Both the position numbers and the translations under genes were made by a program. DNA of 64,000 nt from Micromonospora sp. LH3U1. Its GTDB lineage: Bacteria; Actinomycetota; Actinomycetes; Mycobacteriales; Micromonosporaceae. Positions 33,167-40,782 of the stretch are shown in pieces. The stretch is taken from contig NZ_CP116936.1 in assembly GCF_028475105.1 (NCBI RefSeq), forward strand, positions 3,967,501 to 4,031,500, written 5' to 3'. The notes beneath the pieces are model-generated. The model saw only the letters and a list, made by a program, of their open reading frames with translations, was not told the DNA's origin and ran no database searches. Every line of letters begins with the position of its first letter. Position 1 is the stretch's first letter.

Positions 33167-33756
33167 GCCGGGGCTCCTTCGGTTCTGGTGGCGGCAGCGC
33201 CGTCGGCGGCGGCCTGAAACTGGGCTCGGGTGCAGACGCTGAGCAGCGCGTCCTTCTCGGGCTTGGCGATCGGGCCGACGACCTCGAAGCCGACGGCGGC
33301 GTTCAGCGCGTGCACGGCGGTGTTGCGGACATCCGGCTCGACCACCACCCGCCTGGTCGTCGGGTCGTCGAAGAGCCAGGCCATGACGGTGCCGAGCACC
33401 GCCCGGGTGAAGCCGTGCACGGGAGTGCCGACGGGCGCGCAGAGGAAGTGCATGCCCACGTCACCGGGCTGGTGGTCGTAGAGGCCGACCAGCTCGACGT
33501 GGGCCGGGTCGTAGCGTTCGGCGAGGAATGCGGGACTCCCCCGCCACAGCCCGAGGTACGCGTCGTGGTGCGGGTGGTCGGCGATCCGCTGGTATTCCTC
33601 GGTCACCTGGGCCAGGTCGGCGTCCTGCATCAGCCAGAAGGCCGCCTTGGGGTGGGTCACCCAGGTGTGCAGCAGCGCGGCGTCGGCGTCCGGGTCGAGC
33701 GTCCGCAGCGCGAACTCACCGAGCCGCTCGTCGGCGCGGGTGAAGACGACGCTCAC
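33163..33756 (-). CDS. desC: N-hydroxycadaverine acyltransferase
   Basis: 197 residues of the siderophore acyltransferase (IucB/RhbD-like GNAT) family: HTWVTHPKAAFWLMQDADLAQVTEEY, GDVGMHFLCAPVGTPVHGFT and VVEPDVRNTAVHALNAAVGFEVVG. Acylates N-hydroxycadaverine with succinyl- or acetyl-CoA. It overlaps desB and desD by four bases each (GTGA), so the three are translationally coupled. Confidence 0.92.
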   Translation of the reverse strand: MSVVFTRADERLGEFALRTLDPDADAALLHTWVTHPKAAFWLMQDADLAQVTEEYQRIADHPHHDAYLGLWRGSPAFLAERYDPAHVELVGLYDHQPGDVGMHFLCAPVGTPVHGFTRAVLGTVMAWLFDDPTTRRVVVEPDVRNTAVHALNAAVGFEVVGPIAKPEKDALLSVCTRAQFQAAADGAAATRTEGAPA

Positions 33757-35042
33757 GATGTCATCCCGGCGGGAGCGCCGAACTCCTGGAAGGTGATGCT
33801 CTTCTCGATCGGGTAGTGCTCCCGGCCGAGCAGCTCACGGATGATCCACGAGTTGCGGTAGGCGCCCATGCCCAGGTCCGGTGAGGTGACGCTGTGCGTG
33901 TGGGTGCCCGCGTTCTGCAGGAAGATGCCCCGCCCGCTGTGGTCGATGCTGTAGTTGCGGGCCACGTCGAAGCGGCCGTGCGCGTCCCAACGGATCCGCT
34001 CGTGCACCGGCGCGAGGAACTCCGGCACTCGATAGTGGTAGCCGGTGGCCAGCACCAACCCCTCGGTACGCAGGGCGAAGTCGCGCTCCTGCTCCACCTG
34101 ACGCAACCCCAGCGTGTACGCCCCGTCCTGGTGACCGGCGCTGACCAGCTCGGTGTTGGTGAGCAGGCGGGTGTTCACCGGCCCGTTGACGCTGTGCGCG
34201 TAGAGCAGGTCGAAGATCTCGTTGATCAGGTCGGCGTTGATCCCCTTGAACAGGCCCTTCTGCTCGGACTCCAGCCGGTAGCGGGTCTCCTCGGGCAGGC
34301 CGTGGAAGTAGTCCACGTAGTCCGGTGAGGTCATCTCCAGCGTCAGCTTGGTGTATTCGAGTGGGAAGAACCGCGGCGAACGGGTGACCCAGTTGAGCTG
34401 GTAGCCGTACCGTTCGATGTCGCCGAGCAGGTCGTGGTAGATCTCGGCCGCGCTCTGCCCGCTGCCCACCACGGTGATGCTGCGCTTGGTGCGCAGCGCG
34501 GTCCGGTGCTCCAGGTAGCGGGAGTTGTGCACGGGGTCGCCGGGGAGCCCGGCCACGGCGTCGGGCAGGTGTGGCGGGGTGCCCGTGCCGAGCACCAGGT
34601 GCCGGGCCCGATACTCGACGGTCTCCCCCGTGCCGGTGCGGGCCCGCACCACGTACCGCTCGTCGGCGGAGTCGTACGCCACAGTGGTCACGGTCTGACC
34701 GAAGCGCAGGTTCGGCAGCTTCGCCGCCGCCCACCGGCAGTACGCGTCGTACTCGCTGCGCAGTGGGTAGAAGCTCTCCCGGATGTAGAACGGGTAGAGC
34801 CGGCCGATCTCCTTGAGGTAGTTGAGGAAGGAGTACGGCGACGTCGGGTCGGCGAGGCTGACCAGGTCGGCGATGAACGGGGTCTGCAACCGGGCCGACT
34901 CCAGCAGCATGCCGGGGTGCCAGGCAAGGCTCGGCCGGGCCTCCAGGAACACCCCGTCCAGCTCGTCGATCGGCGCGGTGAGGCAGGCCAGGCCCAGGTT
35001 GTACGGGCCCAGCCCGATGGCGATGAAGTCGTGGGTGGACAT
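33753..35042 (-). CDS. desB: cadaverine N-monooxygenase (lysine/ornithine N-hydroxylase family)
   Basis: 429 residues. Flavin and NADPH-dependent N-hydroxylase: FAD motif FIAIGLGPYNLGLACL, substrate region MLLESARLQTPFIADLVSLADP, NADPH motif ITVVGSGQSAAEIYHDLL and the C-terminal ATGYHYRVPEFLAPV. Hydroxylates cadaverine in desferrioxamine synthesis. ATG 35042 has GGAG seven nt upstream; a GTG at 35072 is in frame. Confidence 0.93.
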   Translation of the reverse strand: MSTHDFIAIGLGPYNLGLACLTAPIDELDGVFLEARPSLAWHPGMLLESARLQTPFIADLVSLADPTSPYSFLNYLKEIGRLYPFYIRESFYPLRSEYDAYCRWAAAKLPNLRFGQTVTTVAYDSADERYVVRARTGTGETVEYRARHLVLGTGTPPHLPDAVAGLPGDPVHNSRYLEHRTALRTKRSITVVGSGQSAAEIYHDLLGDIERYGYQLNWVTRSPRFFPLEYTKLTLEMTSPDYVDYFHGLPEETRYRLESEQKGLFKGINADLINEIFDLLYAHSVNGPVNTRLLTNTELVSAGHQDGAYTLGLRQVEQERDFALRTEGLVLATGYHYRVPEFLAPVHERIRWDAHGRFDVARNYSIDHSGRGIFLQNAGTHTHSVTSPDLGMGAYRNSWIIRELLGREHYPIEKSITFQEFGAPAGMTS

Positions 35043-35077
35043 CGGAGTCTCCAGGCGCGGGTTCGTGGTCACCGGCG

Positions 35078-36616
35078 TCAGCCGACGTGGCAGGTCAGGT
35101 CGACGGTGGCGTGGTCGTGCACGTACCGGCCTGCGTGGGTGGCGATCAGGTCCAGCACGTAGCCGACGTCGTCGACGGTGGTGGCCGGGTTGAGCAGGGT
35201 GAACTTCAGGAAGTGCCGGCCGTCCACCCGGGTCCCGGCGACCACGGCGAGGCCGGAGGCGGCCAGCGCCTCCCGGGCGTGCAGGTTGGCGGCGTCGGCC
35301 AGCTCACGGCCCGGGCCGGTGGGCAGGTAGCGGAAGACCACCGTGCTCAGCTCGGAGCGGGTCACCACCTCGAAGCGGGGGTCCTCGCTGACCAACTGCC
35401 AGGCGTCGGCGGCCCGGTCGACCACCTCGTCGAAGAGCGCGCCGAGCGCGTTCGGGCCCATCACCCGCAGGGTGAGCCAGAGCTTCAGCGCGTCGAAGCG
35501 GCGGGTGGTCTGCAGGCTCTTGTCGACCTGGTTGGGGATGCGCTGCTCGACCATCCGCGCCGGGTTGAGGTAGTCGGCGTGATAGGTGGCGTGCCGCAGC
35601 ACCCGCCGGTCGCGGACCAGCAGCGCGCTGGAGCTGACCGGCTGGAAGAACGACTTGTGGAAGTCGACGGTCACCGAGTCGGCCCGCTCGATGCCGTCGA
35701 GCAGGTGCCGCCGCGTCGGTGAGACGAGCAGACCGCAGCCGTACGCGGCATCGACGTGCAGCCAGACGCCGGCCCCCGCGCAGATCCCGCCCAGGTCCGT
35801 GAGCGGGTCGATGGAGCCGAAGTCGGTGGTGCCGGCGGTGGCGACGACGGCCATCACCACCAGCCCGGCCTGCCGGCACCGAGCGATCTCCTCGCGGACG
35901 GCGGCCGGCCGGATCCGCCGCCGGGCGTCGGTGGGCACCGCGATCACCGCGTCCGGGGCGAGGCCGAGCAGCTTGGCCGACTTCTGCACGCTGAAGTGAC
36001 CGGCCGCGGAGGTGAGGACGCGCAGTCGGGGCAGCAGGTCGGCGCGCGCCGCCGCGCCGATCGCCTCGGCGCACGCCTCCTCCCGGGCCAGCAGCAGCGC
36101 CTGGAGGTTGGACTGGCTGCCGCCGCTGGTGAAGACGCCATCCGCGCTGGGGCCGAGGCCGATCCGCTCGGCGGTCCAGTCGATCAGTCGCCGTTCGATG
36201 AGAGTGGCCCCGGCGCTCTGGTCCCAGGTGTCCAGCGACGAGTTCACGGCGGTCAGCACCGCCTCGCCGAGCAGCGCAGGAATGACCACCGGGCAGTTGA
36301 GGTGGGCGAGGTAGCGGGGGTGGTGGAACCAGACGGCGTCGCGCAGGTAGACGTCCTCCAACTCGTCCAGCGCGGCGCCGGCGTCGCCCAGCGGCCGGTC
36401 CAGGTCCACCCGGTCGACCAGGGGGGCCAGCTCGGCCGGGGTGATCCCGGTGACCGGGCGGTCCACGGAGGCCACCCGGCGGGCAACCCGGTCGACGCCG
36501 TCGGCGATCGTGCGCCGGTACTGCTCGACCGAGCCGCCATGCAGCAGGTGGGCTCGCGCGGCGGCGGGCGCCGTCGGCGGCGCGGTGGTCTCGACGGGGT
36601 ACGTCGGCACGGTCAT
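35078..36616 (-). CDS. desA: PLP-dependent lysine decarboxylase
   Basis: 512 residues, group II aminotransferase-fold decarboxylase. It contains HHPRYLAHLNCPVV, FTSGGSQSNLQALLLARE, LHVDAAYGCGLLVS with the PLP-binding Asp, and the Schiff-base Lys in VTVDFHKSFFQP. Makes cadaverine from lysine, the first step of desferrioxamine synthesis. It starts four bases after the siderophore-binding protein gene and is cotranscribed with it. Confidence 0.93.
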   Translation of the reverse strand: MTVPTYPVETTAPPTAPAAARAHLLHGGSVEQYRRTIADGVDRVARRVASVDRPVTGITPAELAPLVDRVDLDRPLGDAGAALDELEDVYLRDAVWFHHPRYLAHLNCPVVIPALLGEAVLTAVNSSLDTWDQSAGATLIERRLIDWTAERIGLGPSADGVFTSGGSQSNLQALLLAREEACAEAIGAAARADLLPRLRVLTSAAGHFSVQKSAKLLGLAPDAVIAVPTDARRRIRPAAVREEIARCRQAGLVVMAVVATAGTTDFGSIDPLTDLGGICAGAGVWLHVDAAYGCGLLVSPTRRHLLDGIERADSVTVDFHKSFFQPVSSSALLVRDRRVLRHATYHADYLNPARMVEQRIPNQVDKSLQTTRRFDALKLWLTLRVMGPNALGALFDEVVDRAADAWQLVSEDPRFEVVTRSELSTVVFRYLPTGPGRELADAANLHAREALAASGLAVVAGTRVDGRHFLKFTLLNPATTVDDVGYVLDLIATHAGRYVHDHATVDLTCHVG

Positions 36617-36620
36617 GGCG

Positions 36621-37652
36621 TCAGCTGACCTTCTTCGCGTTGCGGATGGCGGTGGCGAGGTTCTCCAGCAACGGCGCGGAGCCGGCGTACGAGAAGCGGG
36701 GCACCGCGTCCCACGGGGTCACCTGGTTGGCCTTGACCGCCGGCAGCTGCTGCCAGGTCGGCTTGGCGGCGAGGTCCTTGGGTTGAAGCGCGGTGCTGCG
36801 GTTGTCCAGGAGGATCAGGTCGGCCGGGAACTTGCCGGTGCTCTCCCAGCTCAGCGCCTCGAAGTAGTCGCCGGCTTCGAGCTTGGTGGGGACCACGATG
36901 TCGACGCCCAGCTCGGCGAAGTACATCAGGTCGGTGCTGACCTTCGGGTTGGAGACGTAGAAGAGGTCGGGGCTGCCGGAGCAGGCCATCACCTTGATCC
37001 CGGGGTTGGCCTTGACCGCCTGCCGGACCGCCTCGGCGGCGGCGTCGAAGCGGGCCTTCGCGTCGGTGACCTTCTTCGCGGACAGGTCCGCGCCGAGCGA
37101 CTCGGCCAGCGCGGCGTACCGCTCGATGGGCTTGGTCATCGGCACGCGGGCGGTGGTGATCGCCACGCTGGGCGCGAGCGGGAGGATCTTGTCCTTGCTC
37201 TCGTCCGGCACGTACCAGAGCGCGTCCGGGTCGTACATGTGGGTGACCAGCAGTTCCGGGCGCAGCGCCGCGTACTTCTCCAGGCTGAACTCGCCCCACA
37301 CGTTGCCGAGGATCTCGACGGCTTCGACGTTCAGGTCGCCGGCCTGCGGGTCGGCCGTGCCGTCAGCGCGCTTGGTCTCCCCGAACACGCCGACGATCTG
37401 CTTGTCGAGACCGAAATCGATCAGAGCCGCCGCCACGCCGGTGAAGGCCACCACACGGGCCGGGCGGGCCGCCGCCTCGACCTTCTTGGTGCGGTCGTCG
37501 GTGAACGACCAGGGGCCACTTCCGTTGCTGGTGGCGGGCTTTGCGGTGTCGTCCTTGCCGCAGCCGGCGAGCAGGGCGGCCAGGGTGGCGGCGCCACCGG
37601 CGGCCAGGAGGCCACGGCGGGAGAGGCGACGGGCGGACAGTGCGTCGGGCAT
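36621..37652 (-). CDS. desE: ferric-siderophore substrate-binding lipoprotein
   Basis: 343 residues. Twin-arginine signal (SRRGLLAAGG) and lipobox LAGC with Cys31, so exported folded and lipidated. The FhuD/FepB-type binding domain follows (ARVVAFTGVAAALIDFGLDKQIVGVFG, YAALRPELLVTHM, ADLILLDNR). Captures ferric desferrioxamine for the divergent FecCD permeases. First gene of the leftward des operon; the iron box starts 51 bp upstream. The symbol follows the usual desE position beside desABCD. Confidence 0.88.
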   Translation of the reverse strand: MPDALSARRLSRRGLLAAGGAATLAALLAGCGKDDTAKPATSNGSGPWSFTDDRTKKVEAAARPARVVAFTGVAAALIDFGLDKQIVGVFGETKRADGTADPQAGDLNVEAVEILGNVWGEFSLEKYAALRPELLVTHMYDPDALWYVPDESKDKILPLAPSVAITTARVPMTKPIERYAALAESLGADLSAKKVTDAKARFDAAAEAVRQAVKANPGIKVMACSGSPDLFYVSNPKVSTDLMYFAELGVDIVVPTKLEAGDYFEALSWESTGKFPADLILLDNRSTALQPKDLAAKPTWQQLPAVKANQVTPWDAVPRFSYAGSAPLLENLATAIRNAKKVS

Positions 37653-37703
37653 GGTTGTTGTCTTTCGATCAAGGGGTGGCCGGGGTCGACCGGGGCAGCG
37701 GGG

Positions 37704-37722
37704 TTAGGTTAGCCTAACCTCG
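37704..37722. promoter_or_regulatory. DmdR/IdeR-type iron box, bidirectional
   Basis: TTAGGTTAGCCTAACCTCG matches the actinobacterial iron box TTAGGTTAGGCTAACCTAA at 16 of 19 positions; the core AGGTTAG-C-CTAACCT (37706-37720) is a perfect dyad. It lies between desE (leftward) and the first permease (rightward) and contains TAACCT -10-like boxes on both strands, so Fe-loaded regulator would shut synthesis and uptake together. Confidence 0.88.
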
Positions 37723-37726
37723 GTCA

Positions 37727-38838
37727 TTGTCAACAGCGGTACGCCGTGTCGCCACAACCCCGGAGCCCACACTGGACGCCACACCCACCGTCACCAGGCC
37801 GGCACTACAAGTGCCGGACAGGAGTACGGTCGCACCCCCGGTCCGGCGCGGCCGTCAGGCGGCCCGCGCCGCCGGCCTGGTCGCCGCCGTGGCACTGCTC
37901 GGCGTGATCGTGGTGCTCAGCATCGCGGTCGGGGCGAAAGCCATGCCGCTCGCCGACGTCTGGTCCGGGTTGCTGCACCAGGACGCCACCGAATACGCCG
38001 TGGTGCACCGGATGCGCCTGCCGCGCACCCTGCTCGGGTTGCTCGCCGGCGCCGCGCTCGGCGTCGCCGGGGCGGTCATGCAGGCCCTCACCCGCAACCC
38101 GCTGGCCGACCCGGGGCTGCTCGGCATCAACGCCGGCGCGTCCGCGGCCGTCGCCACCGCCGCCGCCTTCCTGGGCGTCACCGCCGTCGGCGGGTACGTC
38201 TGGTTCGCGCTGCTCGGCGCGGCGGTGGTGACCGCTCTCGTCTACGCCGTCGGCGGCGGGCGGGGCGCCACCCCGGCCCGCCTCGCGCTGGCCGGCGCGG
38301 CGCTCAACGCCACCCTCTACTCGTACGTGAGCGCGGTGATGCTGCTGGACACGGCCTCGCTGGAACGGCTGCGGTTCTGGACGGTCGGATCACTGGCCAG
38401 CGCGGACTCCGCGACCGTGACCCGGGTGCTGCCGTTCATCCTGGTCGGCCTGCTGGTCGCGCTCGGCGCCGCCCGCCCCTGAACGCGCTCGCGCTCGGCG
38501 ACGACGCGGCGCGGGCACTGGGCGCTCGACCCGCGCTGATCCGCGCCGCCGTGATCGTCGCGGTCACCCTGCTCTGCGGCGCGGCGACCGCCGCGTGCGG
38601 CCCGATCGTCTTCGTCGGGCTGCTGGTGCCGCACCTGGTGCGCGCGCTGACCGGCCCGGATCTGCGCTGGCTGCTGCCGTACTGCGCGGTGCTCGCGCCC
38701 GCGCTGCTGCTCGGCGCCGACGTGCTCGGTCGGGTGCTGGGCCGGCCCGGTGAACTCCAGGTCGGCATGGTGACCGCCGTGCTGGGCGGCCCGCTCTTCC
38801 TGTGGTTGGTCACCCGTGGACGGGTGGCCCACCCGTGA
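37727..38838 (+). pseudogene. FecCD-type siderophore permease 1, split by a one-base frameshift
   Basis: The first frame (37727-38482) encodes LPRTLLGLLAGAALGVAGAV and MQALTRNPLADPGLLGINAG, then stops after ILVGLLVALGAARP. The continuation LNALALGDDAARALGARPAL and the C-terminal half (CGPIVFVGLLVPHLVRAL) lie in the next frame to 38838. The total is one base short of 371 codons; one more C in the C4 run at 38476-38479 restores the family sequence. Likely a sequencing error, otherwise a broken gene. The TTG start is 5 bp after the iron box and its mRNA may be leaderless; GTG 37811 is an alternative. Confidence 0.85.
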
Positions 38839-38865
38839 GCGATCGAACCAGCGAACTCAGCACTG

Positions 38866-38880
38866 TGGCGCGTCGCGCCA
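38866..38880. promoter_or_regulatory. intercistronic dyad between the two permease genes
   Basis: TGGCGCG-T-CGCGCCA is a perfect 7+1+7 palindrome in the 67-bp gap between the permease genes. It could be an mRNA-stability hairpin or a regulator site; nothing distinguishes these. Confidence 0.3.
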
Positions 38881-38905
38881 TCGCGGAGCGAAGCGGAGCA
38901 ATGGC

Positions 38906-39934
38906 GTGACTGTCATCCGTACCGCGGGCGGGTTGTCCCTGCGGTTCCGCCCCCGCGCGCTGGCCGTCGGCGCGGGCGCCGCGCTGCTCGCGGCCGGGCT
39001 CGGCCTGATCGCCGTGGGCAGTGGTGACTACCCGATGGGCCCGGCCGACGTGCTGCGCACGCTCGTCGGCGGCGGCTCACCGGCGGAGCAGTTCATCGTG
39101 CACGAGCTACGACTGCCCCGACTGGTCACCGCCCTGCTGGTCGGCGCCGCACTGGCTCTCGCCGGCACGGTGTTCCAGTCGCTGGTCCGCAACCCGCTGG
39201 GCAGCCCGGACATCCTCGGCTTCACCCAGGGCGCGTCGACCGGAGCACTGGTGGTGGTCGTCCTCGGCGGTAGCAGCCTGGCGCTGGCCGGCGCGGCGGT
39301 CGTCGGTGGGCTCGGCACCGGCCTGGTGATCTACGCGCTGGCCTGGCGGCGCGGAGTGCACGGCTACCGGCTCATCCTGGTCGGCATCGGCGTCGCCGCG
39401 ATTCTGACCGGCGTCAACGGCTACCTGCTGACCAGGGCGCCGCTGATGGAGGCCGCCCGCGCGGTGCTCTGGCTCACCGGCAGCCTGGACGGGCGGGGCT
39501 GGGCCAACGCCGGGCCGCTGCTCGCCGTCATGGTCGTGCTGGTGCCGCTGGTGCTCATCGGCTGTGCCCCGGCGCTCCGGATGATGGAGTTGGGCGACGA
39601 CACGGCCAGCGCGCTCGGCGTTCCGGTGCGCCGGCTGCGCCTGGTGCTGCTCGCCGCGGCGGTGCTGCTGGTCTCGTTCGCGGCAGCCGCCGCCGGGCCG
39701 GTGTCCTTCGTGGCGCTCGTCGCGCCACACGTGACGAAACGGCTGACCCGGGCGCCCGGCCCGAACCTACTGCCGTCGATGGCCGTCGGCGCGGCACTGC
39801 TGGTCGGCGCCGACCTGCTGGCCCAACGCGCGTTCCCCGGACACCAACTCCCGGTCGGGGTGGTGACCGGAGTGCTCGGCGGCGGCTACCTGGTCTGGCT
39901 GCTGGCGATGGAACGCCGGGCGGGCCGGCTGTGA
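38906..39934 (+). CDS. FecCD-type siderophore permease 2
   Basis: 342 residues, about nine to ten helices. It has the family blocks LRLPRLVTALLVGAALALAG, FQSLVRNPLGSPDILGFTQGA, WLTGSLDGRGW and AAGPVSFVALVAPHVTKRL. It forms a heterodimeric channel with permease 1. GTG 38906 has GGAG seven nt upstream. The next gene overlaps or follows closely. Confidence 0.92.
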   Translation: MTVIRTAGGLSLRFRPRALAVGAGAALLAAGLGLIAVGSGDYPMGPADVLRTLVGGGSPAEQFIVHELRLPRLVTALLVGAALALAGTVFQSLVRNPLGSPDILGFTQGASTGALVVVVLGGSSLALAGAAVVGGLGTGLVIYALAWRRGVHGYRLILVGIGVAAILTGVNGYLLTRAPLMEAARAVLWLTGSLDGRGWANAGPLLAVMVVLVPLVLIGCAPALRMMELGDDTASALGVPVRRLRLVLLAAAVLLVSFAAAAAGPVSFVALVAPHVTKRLTRAPGPNLLPSMAVGAALLVGADLLAQRAFPGHQLPVGVVTGVLGGGYLVWLLAMERRAGRL

Positions 39935-39963
39935 ACACTCGCGACGCCCTCGAAGGAGTTTCA

Positions 39964-40782
39964 ATGCACCCCGGCAGTTCCCGGCTCGGCGGCACCGCGC
40001 TGACCCTCGCCTACGACCAGCGCACCATCGCCGAGGACCTGACCGTGGCGGTGCCCGACAACTCCTTCACCGTGATCATCGGCCCGAACGCGTGTGGCAA
40101 GTCGACTCTGTTGCGTGCGCTGTCCCGGATGCTGCGCCCCAGCGCCGGCACGGTGCTGCTGGACGGGCGGGACATCCACGACCTGCCGGCCCGCAAGGTG
40201 GCCCGCACACTCGGCCTGCTGCCGCAGTCGTCGATCGCGCCGGACGGGATCAGCGTCGCCGAGTTGGTCGCGCGGGGCCGTTACCCCCACCAGGGGCTGC
40301 TCCGGCAGTGGTCGCGCGAGGACGAACGGGTCGTCGACGAGTCGATGGCCGCGACCGGCGTCGACGATCTCGCCGACCGGCCGGTGGACGAGCTCTCCGG
40401 CGGGCAACGGCAGCGGGTCTGGATCGCCATGGCGCTGGCCCAGCAGACCCCGCTGCTGCTGCTCGACGAGCCGACCACGTTCCTCGACATCGCCCACCAG
40501 ATCGAAATCCTGGACCTCTGCGCCCGGCTGCACGAGGAGCAGGGGCGCACACTCGTCGCGGTGCTGCACGACCTGAACCACGCCGCCCGCTACGCCACGC
40601 ACCTGATCGCCATGCGCGACGGACGCGTGGTGGCCGCCGGAGAGCCGGCGTCGGTGGTCACCGCCGACCTGGTGGCGGAGGTGTTCGGGCTGCCCTGCCG
40701 GGTCATCGACGACCCGGAGACCGGCACCCCGCTGGTCGTCCCCGCCGCCCGGCGCCGAGCCACCGCGCCGGAGCGGACATGA
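39964..40782 (+). CDS. ferric-siderophore ABC transporter ATPase
   Basis: 272 residues, FepC/FhuC type: Walker A GPNACGKSTLL, signature LSGGQRQRVW, Walker B LLLLDEPTTFLD and H-loop VLHDLNHAARY. Energises uptake of ferric desferrioxamine. ATG 39964 has AAGGAG seven nt upstream; an in-frame GTG at 39931 overlaps the permease stop. Its own stop overlaps the acylase start. Confidence 0.93.
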   Translation: MHPGSSRLGGTALTLAYDQRTIAEDLTVAVPDNSFTVIIGPNACGKSTLLRALSRMLRPSAGTVLLDGRDIHDLPARKVARTLGLLPQSSIAPDGISVAELVARGRYPHQGLLRQWSREDERVVDESMAATGVDDLADRPVDELSGGQRQRVWIAMALAQQTPLLLLDEPTTFLDIAHQIEILDLCARLHEEQGRTLVAVLHDLNHAARYATHLIAMRDGRVVAAGEPASVVTADLVAEVFGLPCRVIDDPETGTPLVVPAARRRATAPERT

